Part shown: positions 25,222 to 33,366 of the stretch, piece by piece
Numbering within the stretch: position 1 is the stretch's first letter
Layout of the letters: each line of letters opens with the position of its first letter
Origin: JANNHP01 sp031404455
Lineage (GTDB): Bacteria > Planctomycetota > JAJSAM01 > JAJVHW01
Length of the DNA stretch: 43,492 bases
Direction: 5' to 3'
Assembly: GCA_031404455.1 (NCBI GenBank)
Contig: JANNHP010000156.1
Location: 1-43,492 of the forward strand
Made by a program: the position numbers and the translations under genes
Notes under the pieces: model-generated
What the model saw: the letters and a program-made list of their open reading frames with translations, nothing else
Told to the model about the DNA's origin: nothing
Databases searched by the model: none

Positions 25222-27702
25222 TCAGTCCGACGAGCGCTTCTTCATCGCCGCGTCCTGCTCGGCCTTCGCCGCCTCGGCCTTCTCGGCCGCGCCGACAGGC
25301 TTCACGTCGATCGTGACCTTGAGGATCTCGCCGCCGGTGAAGGCGTTGTCGCCTTCCTTGTAGTCGTTGCTGACGGGCGTCGAGTCATCGATGCCGACCC
25401 CCGCCGTCTCGTCGGCCGAGAAGATCATCGGCTGCGTGTGCTCGATGCGGCCGGAGGCGACCTTCTCGCCGTTGACGAGGAGCGTCGCCGTGCCGCCCTT
25501 CGCGAGGCCGCCGCCGTCGTAGTCGAAGTTCATGCGGACCGTGGACGCTCCGGCCGGCAGCGCCTTCGGCGACGCGACCTTGAAGCGCGCGAGTCCGAGG
25601 AAGTTGTACTCGTAGACGGGCTTGCCGTCCTTCACGTAGAGCGTCCATCCGCCGAAGCGGCCGCCCTGCGCGAGGACGACGCCGCTCGCGCCGCCGGACC
25701 GGACGTCGAGGTCGGCGGTGATCGAGAGCGAGCGGTTCTTGATGTTCAGGAAGACGTTCTCGGTCATGCCGGTCATGCCCGCGTGCAGCGTCAGCGACGT
25801 GCGTCCGGCCCTCAGGTCCGGACGCCCGACCAGCTCCGCATTGAGCCGCTCGAGAACGCGGTCGTCGAGCGGCAGGACGCGGTTCCTGATCGCCTCGCTG
25901 AGGAACAGGGCCTGCATCTCGCGGAGCTTGTCGGGGTTCGCGGCGCCGACGTCGTTCGCCAGGCTGAAGTCGTTGCGCGTGTCGTAGAGCTCCCACACGT
26001 CCTCTTGCAGCGGCCGGCGCGGCTTCGCCTCCCACGGCGCCTTGTGGATCGTGCCGGCGAACCAGCCGTCGGAGTAGATGGCGCGGTTGCCGAAGATCTC
26101 GAAGTACTGCGTGGGATGCGTGGTCGGCGCCTCCGCGTTCGCGAAGGTGTAGAGCATGCTCACGCCCTCGATCGGCTGCTGCTCGGTGCCGTTCACGCTC
26201 GTCGGTTCCGGGAGCCCCGCCGCCTCGAGGATCGTCGGCGCGACGTCGATCACGTGGTGGAACTGCGGGCGCACCTCGTTGACGTTCTTCAGGTGCTTCG
26301 GCCACGACACGATCATCCCGTTGCGCGTGCCGCCGAAGTTCGACGGGACCTGCTTCGTCCACATGAACGGCGTGTCGCCCGCGACGGCCCAGCCGGCGGC
26401 CATGTGCGGATAGGTCGTGTGGCTTCCCCACTCGTCGTAGTGCTTCATCATCGCGGCGACGGTCTCTTGGACGCCGTTGAAGTACGTCATCTCGTTGAAC
26501 ATGCCGTTCATGCCGCCCTCGGCGCTCGTCCCGTTGTCGCCGAGGATGTAGAAGACCAGCGTGTTCTCGGTCTCGCCCGACTCGGCGATCGCGTCGAAGA
26601 GGCGGCCGATCTCATGGTCGCAGTACTCGCCGAAGCCCGCGTACGTCTCCATCTGGCGCGCGAAGAGCTTCTTCTCATCGGCGGAGAGAGCGTCCCAGTC
26701 CTCGATGGCCTCGGGCTTCGGGGCTAGCTTCGTGCCCGCGGGCACCACGCCGAGAGCGATCTGCCGCGCGAGCGACTCCTCGCGCAACTTGTCCCAGCCC
26801 TGGTCGAACTTGCCCTCGTACCGGTCGATCCACTCCTTGGGGACGTGGTGCGGCGCGTGCGTCGCGCCGGGCGCGAAGTACATGAAGAACGGTTTCTCCG
26901 GCGTCAACGCGTGCTGGAACTGCATCCACGCGATCGCGTGGTCCGTCATGTCGGTCATGAAGTTGTAGCCCGGCGAGCGCGGCGTCTCGATGCGGTTCAT
27001 CCCGTGGAAGAGGCTCGGTGCCCACTGGTCGGTCTCGCCGCCCATGAACCCGTAGAACTCGTCGAAGCCCGAGCGGGTCGGCCAGCGGTCGGTCGGGCCC
27101 GAGGGACTGACTTCCCACGCCGCCGTCTCGTGGCACTTGCCGAACATCCCGGTGGAGAAGCCGTTCAGTCGCAGCATTTCGGCGAGCGGAGCGACGTCGT
27201 TCGGGCGCTTGCCCGTGTCGCCGGGGAACGCCGTGGCGGTCTCCGTGATGCTGCCGAGGTTGTTCATGTGGTGGTTGCGGCCCGAGAGCAGCGCCGACCG
27301 CGTGGGCGAGCAGAGTGCGGTCGTGTGGAAGTGGTTGAAGCGGATGCCCTGCTGCGCGAGGCGCTCGGAGTTCGGCATCTGCACCGGCCCGCCGAAGGAG
27401 CTCGGCATGCCGAAGCCCATGTCGTCGACGAGGACGATCAGCACGTTCGGCGCCGTCGCCGGCGCTTTGACGAAGAAGGGCTCCGGCGCCTTGGCGTTGC
27501 GTACGTCGTAGACCGTCGAGAGCGGGTAGTTCGGCTCCGCGATGGGGAGCACGGTGCGGTCGAGCTTCCACGCGCCCGCTGCTGCGTCACCCGCAGTCGC
27601 GCCGCCCGTGTTCGGCGGGGACGAGCAGGACACGGCGGCGAACGCGGCGAGGCCCGCCGCGGCGAATCGAGAGAGCGCGCGTCGGCTGAGTTCGGTGCGC
27701 AT
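25222..27702 (-). CDS. Arylsulfatase family lipoprotein
   Basis: 826 residues from ATG 27702, chosen for the upstream AAGGGGA; an in-frame GTG lies eight codons earlier. The N-terminus has twin arginines (ELSRRALSRFAAAG) and a lipobox AAVSC (Cys26), suggesting Tat-type export and lipidation. The sulfatase core has VLVDDMGFG (metal Asp93/Asp94), the formylglycine signature CSPTRSALLSGRN with Cys131, MFGKCHE, HAPHHVPKEW and GDNGTSAEGG, all expected catalytic or metal elements. Residues from about 620 form a beta-sandwich resembling LamG/concanavalin folds (LTLHAGMTGMTENVFLNIKN), possibly for substrate binding. It needs a formylglycine-generating enzyme, not seen in this window. The natural sulfate ester is unknown. 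Confidence 0.93.
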   Translation of the reverse strand: MRTELSRRALSRFAAAGLAAFAAVSCSSPPNTGGATAGDAAAGAWKLDRTVLPIAEPNYPLSTVYDVRNAKAPEPFFVKAPATAPNVLIVLVDDMGFGMPSSFGGPVQMPNSERLAQQGIRFNHFHTTALCSPTRSALLSGRNHHMNNLGSITETATAFPGDTGKRPNDVAPLAEMLRLNGFSTGMFGKCHETAAWEVSPSGPTDRWPTRSGFDEFYGFMGGETDQWAPSLFHGMNRIETPRSPGYNFMTDMTDHAIAWMQFQHALTPEKPFFMYFAPGATHAPHHVPKEWIDRYEGKFDQGWDKLREESLARQIALGVVPAGTKLAPKPEAIEDWDALSADEKKLFARQMETYAGFGEYCDHEIGRLFDAIAESGETENTLVFYILGDNGTSAEGGMNGMFNEMTYFNGVQETVAAMMKHYDEWGSHTTYPHMAAGWAVAGDTPFMWTKQVPSNFGGTRNGMIVSWPKHLKNVNEVRPQFHHVIDVAPTILEAAGLPEPTSVNGTEQQPIEGVSMLYTFANAEAPTTHPTQYFEIFGNRAIYSDGWFAGTIHKAPWEAKPRRPLQEDVWELYDTRNDFSLANDVGAANPDKLREMQALFLSEAIRNRVLPLDDRVLERLNAELVGRPDLRAGRTSLTLHAGMTGMTENVFLNIKNRSLSITADLDVRSGGASGVVLAQGGRFGGWTLYVKDGKPVYEYNFLGLARFKVASPKALPAGASTVRMNFDYDGGGLAKGGTATLLVNGEKVASGRIEHTQPMIFSADETAGVGIDDSTPVSNDYKEGDNAFTGGEILKVTIDVKPVGAAEKAEAAKAEQDAAMKKRSSD

Positions 27703-27929
27703 GGTGTTCCCCTTCGTGGACCTCACCCGCAGCCGCGGCTCCGGATGGGTGGTGACGTGCTCCCTGCCCGCTCGTGTCGCGGTCGATCTGCGACCGGAGT
27801 CACGAGGGGCGGAATCCTAGCCGCGCCGGACGGAACGCCGATTCGTCTTTCCCGTCACGGGCGGCGCCCAGTCGCGAAGGGATGCGACCGGGCGGGGAGG
27901 CGAGCGTTCGTCGACGCGTGCGCGGGCTG

Positions 27930-28088
27930 CTACTTGTCCATCTCGTTGCCGATGACGTAGCCGCCGAGCGCTCCGGCGCCGGCACCGATGAGAGCGCCGT
28001 TCTGGGCGTTGTTCTTGCATCCGCCGAGCGCGAGGAGCGCCGGCGCGACGAGGAATGCGAGCGTGAGGATGCGGATCGACTTCTTCAT
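27930..28088 (-). CDS. Glycine-zipper small lipoprotein (copy 1)
   Basis: 52 residues. A lipoprotein signal ends in ALGGC, then a short mature part NGALIGAGAGALGGYVIGNEMDK with the GxxxG repeats of glycine-zipper (YMGG-like/OsmB-like) outer-membrane peptides. The start ATG 28088 has a GGAG-type ribosome-binding site. A near-identical paralogue is at 33429-33587 (the mature C-terminus differs in only a few residues). Related small lipoproteins are induced by osmotic or envelope stress in other bacteria; that role is inferred here. The leader holds a hairpin and a conserved 14-mer, listed separately. Confidence 0.85.
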   Translation of the reverse strand: MKKSIRILTLAFLVAPALLALGGCKNNAQNGALIGAGAGALGGYVIGNEMDK

Positions 28089-28101
28089 GACTGGTTTCTC
28101 C

Positions 28102-28194
28102 GTGCGACGACGCGCCGATGCGCGCTGCACATGCTGGGTTGACGACGGCGCGACCTCTGCCGGACTTGCTGCGGCCGGTTCGATCGTCGCTTCG
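28102..28194 (-). promoter_or_regulatory. Leader hairpin and conserved 14-mer upstream of glycine-zipper gene 1
   Basis: Just upstream of the ribosome-binding site, GTGC (28102-28105) can pair with GCAC (28127-28130) and CGCG (28111-28114) with CGCG (28121-28124). Further upstream, the minus strand carries CGAAGCGACGATCG (28194-28181), which recurs with one change 91 bases before the paralogue at 33587 (here 93 bases). Confidence 0.35.
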
Positions 28195-28245
28195 GGACGA
28201 AGCCCCCGTCCGGGCCGCGTGGGCCTGCGGACGAGGAGCAGGGCT

Positions 28246-28260
28246 GCCGGGAGTCCCGGC
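28246..28260 (-). terminator. Hairpin after the Lmo0937-like gene
   Basis: GCCGGGA and TCCCGGC flank a single base, giving a compact GC-rich stem directly downstream of the stop of the gene ending at 28269. There is no T-run, as expected in this genome, so function is inferred from position. Confidence 0.35.
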
Positions 28261-28268
28261 GGTGCCGA

Positions 28269-28418
28269 CTACGTGAGCCGTCGGCCGCGGATGACACGGA
28301 GCACGACGACGACGAGGGCGATCACGAGCAGGACATGGATGAAGCCGCCCAGCGTGTACGACGTGACGAGTCCGAGGAGCCAGAGGATCACCAGGAGGAC
28401 GATCAGGGTCTCGAGCAT
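28269..28418 (-). CDS. Lmo0937-family small membrane protein (copy 1)
   Basis: 49 residues with two membrane segments, LIVLLVILWLLGLVTSYTL and FIHVLLVIALVVVVLRVI, joined by the GG turn, and a basic end RGRR. This is the pattern of the Lmo0937 family of tiny hydrophobic proteins, often seen beside stress genes and without a known activity. The paralogue at 33953-34102 is almost identical. Its promoter carries box site 1 at 28572-28588, giving a predicted leader of about 119 bases, much like the 118 bases before copy 2. Confidence 0.88.
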   Translation of the reverse strand: MLETLIVLLVILWLLGLVTSYTLGGFIHVLLVIALVVVVLRVIRGRRLT

Positions 28419-28543
28419 GGGAACCGCCTTCTTCGTCGGGGACCGGCGACGAGCCGGATCGTCGGCCACTCCGCGCGACGCGCGGGACGCACCGAACGCG
28501 CGGCCGGCTCGGCATCCCGACGCCAACCGCATTGGATGCACGG

Positions 28544-28588
28544 ACGGTACGCGCCCGCGCGTGCGGTCTCCATGGGGCGGAACCCTAC
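28544..28588 (-). promoter_or_regulatory. Box-plus-minus-10 promoter, site 1 (for the Lmo0937-like gene)
   Basis: On the minus strand GTAGGGTTCCGCCCCAT (28588-28572) is followed by exactly 21 bases and then GTACCGT, with TACCGT at 28549-28544. Predicted transcription starts about 119 bases before ATG 28418. It is one of eight promoters with the same layout in the 28.5-36.2 kb cluster. Confidence 0.75.
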
Positions 28589-28677
28589 TCACGACGGGTG
28601 CGCGCGCCCGGCCGGCGCGCCGCGCGACGAAGTACTCCTCCGCGGAGTCTCCGTGGGTCGGCGCCGGCAGGTCCCGG

Positions 28678-28700
28678 GACGGGCCGAGGGGCGGCCCGTC
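28678..28700. terminator. Hairpin terminator after the paralogous lipoprotein pair
   Basis: GACGGGCC (28678-28685) and GGCCCGTC (28693-28700) form a perfect 8-bp stem with a 7-base loop, 25 bases downstream of the stop of the gene ending at 28725 on the minus strand. Confidence 0.5.
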
Positions 28701-28724
28701 CGGAAACGGCGTTGAGACGAACGT

Positions 28725-29123
28725 CTACTGGACCGCCTTGACGCTGACGTTGATGACCTGGGACACCGAGAGGTTCCCCGGGCCCGAGGTCGCGGTGACC
28801 TCGGATGCGTAGTTCTCGACGAGATCGGCGGTGTCGGAAGCCCTGAGCGTGTACGTGCCCTTCTCGCCGACGATCCTGTTGTCGGACTCGACGACTTCCA
28901 CGCCCTTCGGCAGGTTCTTGAACTGGATCGCCACGTCGCCTGCGAGGTCCGTGCGCTTGATCTGGATGTCGGCCTTGGACATCCCTCCGCGATGGACGGT
29001 CACGGCGGCGGGCTTGACGAGCGAGAGCTTCTCCTGCGATTCGCCCGTGACCGAGGCGCTCTTCGAGCACCCGGCGGCGAGGAACGCAGCGAACGTCGCG
29101 ACGATCAGCATCGTGTTCTTCAT
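28725..29123 (-). CDS. Small lipoprotein, paralogue B of an unassigned family
   Basis: 132 residues from ATG 29123 (GGAG ribosome-binding site). The lipobox is LAAGC (Cys20). The mature domain is beta-rich with VTVHRGGMSKADIQIKRTDL, QFKNLPKGVEVVESD, YTLRASDTADLVENY and VINVSVKAVQ. The gene upstream encodes a paralogue with the same succession of motifs (TLHRGG, QLPKGVE, FILKAASAADLVSNQ, FVNLTV). The fold looks like a single bacterial Ig-like sandwich. The pair lies 47 bases apart on the minus strand and is probably one operon under promoter site 2. I do not recognise a named family. Confidence 0.78.
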   Translation of the reverse strand: MKNTMLIVATFAAFLAAGCSKSASVTGESQEKLSLVKPAAVTVHRGGMSKADIQIKRTDLAGDVAIQFKNLPKGVEVVESDNRIVGEKGTYTLRASDTADLVENYASEVTATSGPGNLSVSQVINVSVKAVQ

Positions 29124-29170
29124 GGGGGATCTCCGTTGTGAGGTGTGGGCGAGGGGTTTCCCGCCGGCGA

Positions 29171-29557
29171 TCAATCCGTCACGGTGAGGTTGACGAACTG
29201 GGTCGCCTTGCGGCCGTTCGGGTCCTCGACCGTCACTCCGACCGCCTGGTTGCTGACCAGGTCGGCCGCGCTCGCGGCCTTCAGGATGAACGTCGCGGAC
29301 GTCGTCTCAGCGCTGATGGACGACTGGTCCGACTCGACGCCCTTCGGGAGCTGGAAGATCGACACCGTGACCGGGCCGGTGAACTTCTCGCGGTCGATGC
29401 CGACCTCGAGAGGGGCCGATCCGCCCCGGTGCAGGGTCATCGAAGTGGGGGTCGTGGCCGTCAGGGACCGGCCTTCGGTCCCGCGCACCGTGGCGCTCTG
29501 ACACGCGGCGAGTGCGAAGAGGCAGGCCGCGAGGGCGGCGGGAATCATGAGTCGCAT
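29171..29557 (-). CDS. Small lipoprotein, paralogue A of the same unassigned family
   Basis: 128 residues with lipobox LAAC (Cys19) and a mature Ig-like domain (TSMTLHRGGSAPLEVGIDRE, FTGPVTVSIFQLPKGVE, ATFILKAASAADLVSNQ, QFVNLTVTD). The core HRGG and LPKGVE positions are shared with paralogue B at 28725-29123, so a tandem duplication is likely. It is first in the pair and has promoter site 2 about 90 bases upstream. The lipobox suggests an envelope location; the role is unknown. Confidence 0.78.
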   Translation of the reverse strand: MRLMIPAALAACLFALAACQSATVRGTEGRSLTATTPTSMTLHRGGSAPLEVGIDREKFTGPVTVSIFQLPKGVESDQSSISAETTSATFILKAASAADLVSNQAVGVTVEDPNGRKATQFVNLTVTD

Positions 29558-29652
29558 CTGGTGCTCCGATCATCGAGGGGTTCGAGCCGGTCCGTTGCGG
29601 TCGGTTCGCAGAGTGCGATGGTCCGCCCGCGCCGGCATCCCTTCGGCGGAGA

Positions 29653-29697
29653 ACCCTACGGAGGAGGCCTTCTGCCCGCCATGGGGCGAAACCCTAC
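29653..29697 (-). promoter_or_regulatory. Box-plus-minus-10 promoter, site 2 (for the lipoprotein pair)
   Basis: On the minus strand GTAGGGTTTCGCCCCAT (29697-29681) is followed by 21 bases and GTAGGGT, with TAGGGT at 29658-29653. The -10 region overlaps a partial second box (GTAGGGTTC, 29659-29651), unique among the eight sites. The predicted leader before ATG 29557 is about 89 bases. Confidence 0.72.
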
Positions 29698-30064
29698 TGG
29701 CGCCGCACGTCGTCGCCGGACCTCGGGCGCGCGAGCGCAAGACCGTCCGGGCCGGCGGCGTGTCCGGGACAGGTCCACGATTCGGCGACGACGGCGGACG
29801 GACACGCTCCTGGCACAGGCAGCTCCATCAACCGACCGGGCTCGACGTCCGACGTGGAGCCCAGCGCGAAACGCAGCCGATCGCTGAACTCGGGCCCGGC
29901 ACGACGAACGTCTGAGCCTCGACACAACTCTTCGGCGGAGGACTTCGGCGCCGAGGGCACGGCGCCGCCCCCGCGGCGCGACCTCGTCAGGTCTCGCAGG
30001 GGTTTCGACGCCGCACTTGGCCCGAAAGCCCCGCCAGACGCGGAGCCCTCGTGAGTTGTCCGGG
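29698..30064. other. Gap without a supported gene
   Basis: I find no start with a ribosome-binding site and no protein-like frame here; short open frames have shadow composition. The only structure is a hairpin GGCGCCG/CGGCGCC at 29947-29966, about 100 bases beyond the stop of the 39-residue gene on the minus strand, which could end that transcript. Confidence 0.5.
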
Positions 30065-30184
30065 CTAGGTGCTCATGATCCGCTTGCCGGCGGGGCGGCT
30101 CTTGACCGGGCCCTTGCCGCCCTTGCTCTTCGCCGCGCGCGTCTTCGCCGCAGTCATCCTGCCGCCTCTGCTCTTCTTCGCCAT
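30065..30184 (-). CDS. 39-residue Lys/Arg-rich basic protein
   Basis: A short frame MAKKSRGGRMTAAKTRAAKS continues basic to the end (GKRIMST); about one residue in three is Lys or Arg and none is acidic. It is supported as a gene by a strong AAGGAG about ten bases before ATG 30184 and by a complete box promoter (site 3) upstream. The composition suggests nucleic-acid binding, like small histone-tail-like or ribosome-associated peptides. No family is recognised. It is divergent from the first DUF3494 gene, which has its own copy of the box. Confidence 0.7.
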   Translation of the reverse strand: MAKKSRGGRMTAAKTRAAKSKGGKGPVKSRPAGKRIMST

Positions 30185-30305
30185 GGGTGCTCGTCTCCTT
30201 GGATGCCCTGCGCTCACGGGGACCGCTTGGTTCGGTCCATCCGCGAGCGCCACCTTGATTCGATGGGCGTCGCGCGCGGATTGCGCCGACGCGTCGCGGT
30301 CCGCC

Positions 30306-30350
30306 ACGCTACGCCCCCTCCGCGCGCGCATCGATGGGGCGGAACCCTAC
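30306..30350 (-). promoter_or_regulatory. Box-plus-minus-10 promoter, site 3 (for the basic 39-residue protein)
   Basis: On the minus strand GTAGGGTTCCGCCCCAT (30350-30334) is followed by 21 bases and GTAGCGT, with TAGCGT at 30311-30306. The predicted leader before ATG 30184 is about 115 bases. Confidence 0.75.
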
Positions 30351-30394
30351 CGCGCCCCCGCTCCGGAGCGTCCGGCCGCTGGAACCAGGCGGGG

Positions 30395-30439
30395 TGCGGG
30401 TTCCACCCCATGGCCGGCGCCACGGACGACGCGTACGTT
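30395..30439 (+). promoter_or_regulatory. Box-plus-minus-10 promoter, site 4 (for DUF3494 gene 1)
   Basis: TGCGGGTTCCACCCCAT (30395-30411) is followed by 21 bases and GTACGTT, with TACGTT at 30434-30439. It is back-to-back with site 3. The predicted leader before ATG 30489 is about 43 bases. Confidence 0.75.
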
Positions 30440-30488
30440 GGTTCTCGTCCTGTCCCAGAAGTCACAGCAGATGCTGAGGAGGTCGTCC

Positions 30489-32027
30489 ATGTCGCACCAG
30501 CCACGCAGTTCGAATCGATGGCGGATCCGCGGAGCGCTCCTCGCCTGCGCCGTCGCCGTCGCCGTCGCCGGGGGATCGCATCACGCCGCCGCGGCGGGCG
30601 GTCCGTCGCTCGGCGCCGCGCGGAGCTTCGCCGTCCTCGGCGCCTCCACCGTGGACAGCACCGGCCAGACGGTCGTGACCGGCGACGTGGGCGTCAGCCC
30701 CGGCACCGCGATCGTCGGCTTCCCGCCGGGCACCATCGCTTCCGGCGCGGTCCACGCGGGTGACGTGCTCGCAGCGCAGGCTCACGCCGATGCGGCGCTC
30801 GCCTACGACTTCCTGGCGGGGATGCCGAGCATCCCGGCCAACAACCGCAGCAACGTCGACCTCGGCGGGCTCACGCTCGCACCGGGCGTCTACAAGTTCG
30901 ACGCCGAGGCCATGTTGACGGGTGCGCTCACCCTCGACGCCGGCGGCGACTCGGGTGCGCTCTTCGTCTTCCAGGTGGGCACGGCGCTCACCACCTCGAG
31001 CGGCGCGTCCGTCACCGTGATCAACGGCGGCGCCAACTACGACGAATCGAACGTGTTCTGGCAGCTCGGCAGTTCCGCGACGCTCGGCGCAGGCACCGCG
31101 TTCACCGGGCAACTCCTCGCGTACGCGAGCGTCACCATGGTGACCGGCGCAACCCTGAACGGAAGCGCCATGGCGCTCACCGGCGCCGTGACGTTGGACG
31201 GGAACACCGTGACCTCCCCGCCGCTCGCCGGCCCGCCGGTGATCGTCCCGGGCGCTCCTCTCGCCCCGATCAACCTGACCGCCGTGCCGATCGGCGTCGT
31301 CCCCTGCTCGGGTTCGACCCTGAGCTGGACCGACGCGAGCACGACCGAGTCCGTCTTCCGCGTCTTCCGCAGGGACGGCGCCGCGCCCGACGTCGTGCTG
31401 ATCGGGAGCGTCGCAACGGCCAACGCGGCCGGCACCGGCGGCGCGGTGACCTACCAGGACCTGCTGCTCGACGCCTCGACGACGTACACGTACCGCGTGA
31501 CGGCGTCGAGCCTCACGGCTGTCGAGTCCAACCCCTCCAACGAGGTCCGCGTCGACGCCTGCATCGTCGTCGGCGGCGGCCGTCTGAACGTCGAGCTCGG
31601 CCGTTGCGTCATCACGGACAAGAGCAAGGCTGACAGCGACGGGATCTCCCTGAAGGGGACCTACTCGGTGATCGGCGGAGTCAGCTCGGACCCGCGACCC
31701 GACGGAGTCACCATCCAGGTCCGCGCCCCGGGCAACCTGGTGCTCGTCCGCATCGCGCCGAACGATCCGCGCTGGAAGGCGCAGAAGAGGGGCGTCTACA
31801 CCTGGAAGTCCGAGAAGGGCGACGCGATCGCTTCGAGCATCGTGATCGACACCCGCAAGTCCGAGTTCACCTTGAAGACGAAGAAGGGTGACTTCGGTGC
31901 GATGCCGGTGAACGCCATCACCGTGTCGCTCACGTGCCAGAGGGCGACCGGTTCGGACACACGCGCCTGGGATCTCCCGAACAAGCTCCCGAAGGGCACC
32001 CGGGCACGCTTCACGCTTCCGAAGTAG
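30489..32027 (+). CDS. DUF3494 (ice-binding-like) secreted protein with fibronectin-III-like and C-terminal domains
   Basis: 512 residues from ATG 30489 with GAGGAGG upstream. A signal peptide (residues about 13-36, ending HHAAAAG) precedes a DUF3494 beta-solenoid at about 37-240: LGAARSFAVLGASTV, GDVGVSPGTAIVGFPPG, NNRSNVDLGGLTLAPGVYKF, ALFVFQVGTALTTSSGAS, NVFWQLGSSATLGAGTAFTG. A fibronectin-III-like segment follows (APINLTAVP to SNEVRVDAC). The last 170 residues are a separate beta domain (LGRCVITDKSKADSDGISLKG). Family members include ice-binding proteins, but most are cell-surface adhesins in mesophiles. The box promoter lies upstream. The paralogue at 32203 follows. Confidence 0.9.
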   Translation: MSHQPRSSNRWRIRGALLACAVAVAVAGGSHHAAAAGGPSLGAARSFAVLGASTVDSTGQTVVTGDVGVSPGTAIVGFPPGTIASGAVHAGDVLAAQAHADAALAYDFLAGMPSIPANNRSNVDLGGLTLAPGVYKFDAEAMLTGALTLDAGGDSGALFVFQVGTALTTSSGASVTVINGGANYDESNVFWQLGSSATLGAGTAFTGQLLAYASVTMVTGATLNGSAMALTGAVTLDGNTVTSPPLAGPPVIVPGAPLAPINLTAVPIGVVPCSGSTLSWTDASTTESVFRVFRRDGAAPDVVLIGSVATANAAGTGGAVTYQDLLLDASTTYTYRVTASSLTAVESNPSNEVRVDACIVVGGGRLNVELGRCVITDKSKADSDGISLKGTYSVIGGVSSDPRPDGVTIQVRAPGNLVLVRIAPNDPRWKAQKRGVYTWKSEKGDAIASSIVIDTRKSEFTLKTKKGDFGAMPVNAITVSLTCQRATGSDTRAWDLPNKLPKGTRARFTLPK

Positions 32028-32049
32028 TCGCGCGGCGAGAAGCCGTGAA

Positions 32050-32076
32050 CCGCCTCCCGCCGACTGCGGGAGGCGG
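32050..32076. terminator. Hairpin terminator after DUF3494 gene 1
   Basis: CCGCCTCCCGC (32050-32060) and GCGGGAGGCGG (32066-32076) form a perfect 11-bp stem with a five-base loop, 22 bases after the stop codon. Confidence 0.65.
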
Positions 32077-32202
32077 ACCGCCGGGCGCCGTCGCCGCTCC
32101 TTCGCGAGCGGTGCGCGCCCGGCTTCGCTTCCACGGCCCGGCGCGCGGCGCCCGGCCACGACATCGGATCCAAGGTCTCTGAACGTTGAAGGAGTGTCGT
32201 CC

Positions 32203-33351
32203 ATGACTCACAAGGAACACGTCTCGAAGGATTGGCGGACGCGCGGTGCGGTTCTCGCCACGGCGGTCGTCGCGCTCGCAGGCGCTTCGCTGCCCGCCGC
32301 GGCGGGCGCCGGTCCGTCGCTCGGCGCGGCGAGGAGTTTCGGCGTGCTCGGCGCCTCGACCGTGTCGAGCACCGGCCAGACGACGGTCACAGGCGACGTG
32401 AGCGTCAGCCCCGGCACCGAGATCACCGGCTTCCCGCCGGGAACGGTGACCGGAGGCGCGATCCACGCGGGCGACGCGACAGCGGCGCGCGCGCACCGCG
32501 ATGCGGCCAACGCCTACGACGTCCTCGCGGGCATGGCGAGCATCCCGGCCAACAACCGCAGCAACGTCGACCTCGGCGGGCTCACGCTGGCGCCGGGCGT
32601 CTACAAGTTCGACAGCTCGGCGCAGCTCACGGGGGCGCTGACCCTCGACGCGCAGGGCGACTCGGGTGCGCTCTTCGTCTTCCAGGTGGCGAGTGCGCTC
32701 ACCACCGCGAGCGGCGCGTCCGTCGTCGTCATCAACGGCGGCGGCAACTACGACGAGTCGAAGGTGTTCTGGCAGATCGGGAGTTCCGCGACGCTCGGCT
32801 CGGGCACCGCGTTCACGGGCAACATCCTCGCGTACGCGAGCATCACCCTCGTGAGCGGCACGACCATGACCGGCAACGCCCTGTCGCTCGTCGGCGCCGT
32901 GACGATGGACACCAACAGCGTCATCACCTCTCCGGCGTTCGTCGAGGATGTGAACGGAGGGAAGCCCTCGGGAGATCACTCGAACCTGACCCCGCCTCCC
33001 GGCGCTCCGGACGACAACGTCTCCGCCCGGATCGACGTGAAGCACTTCCCCGCCCACCGCTCGCGTGAGGAGCGGTCGTGGCTCCGCCTGAAGGTGCGCC
33101 ACCTGGAACCGTCGACCGGCTACACGCTCTGGGCCGACGACCCGCTGACGGCCGCGACGGTGCTCGTGCAGTTCGACTCCGTGGCCACGAAGCGCAGCGG
33201 GAACCTCAATTACACCGAAGACACGAAAAAGGGCGGCACGCTGCCGTTCGGCGCGACGCTCGCCCGTCTCTCCGGCAAGGCCATCGAGGTGCGGGACGCC
33301 GCCGGGACCACGACGCTCGTGGCCGGGACGATCCCGACGACCTCCCCGTAG
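32203..33351 (+). CDS. DUF3494 (ice-binding-like) secreted protein, paralogue 2
   Basis: 382 residues from ATG 32203 with GAAGGAG eight bases upstream. A signal peptide ends near LPAAAGAG. The DUF3494 domain (about 40-245) repeats the first paralogue almost motif for motif (SLGAARSFGVLGASTV, NNRSNVDLGGLTLAPGVYKF, SKVFWQIGSSATLGSGTAFTG). The C-terminal 130 residues differ: no fibronectin domain, but a beta region with SWLRLKVRHLEPSTGYTLW and GGTLPFGATLARLSGKAIEV. The pair arose by duplication with replaced C-termini. No box promoter is found before this gene; the gap holds only the hairpin terminator of gene 1. Confidence 0.9.
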   Translation: MTHKEHVSKDWRTRGAVLATAVVALAGASLPAAAGAGPSLGAARSFGVLGASTVSSTGQTTVTGDVSVSPGTEITGFPPGTVTGGAIHAGDATAARAHRDAANAYDVLAGMASIPANNRSNVDLGGLTLAPGVYKFDSSAQLTGALTLDAQGDSGALFVFQVASALTTASGASVVVINGGGNYDESKVFWQIGSSATLGSGTAFTGNILAYASITLVSGTTMTGNALSLVGAVTMDTNSVITSPAFVEDVNGGKPSGDHSNLTPPPGAPDDNVSARIDVKHFPAHRSREERSWLRLKVRHLEPSTGYTLWADDPLTAATVLVQFDSVATKRSGNLNYTEDTKKGGTLPFGATLARLSGKAIEVRDAAGTTTLVAGTIPTTSP

Positions 33352-33366
33352 TCCGCGGCGAAGCCA

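Noticed and set aside
27804..27820. A ninth box-like sequence (minus strand CTAGGATTCCGCCCCTC) upstream of the sulfatase
   Set aside because: It matches 13 of 17 positions and no TAnnnT is found 21-23 bases downstream, so it is not counted in the set.
30069..30488. An upstream extension of the first DUF3494 gene from 30069
   Set aside because: It would cross the opposing basic-protein gene and both box promoters and lacks protein-like composition; the signal peptide and GAGGAGG fix the start at 30489.
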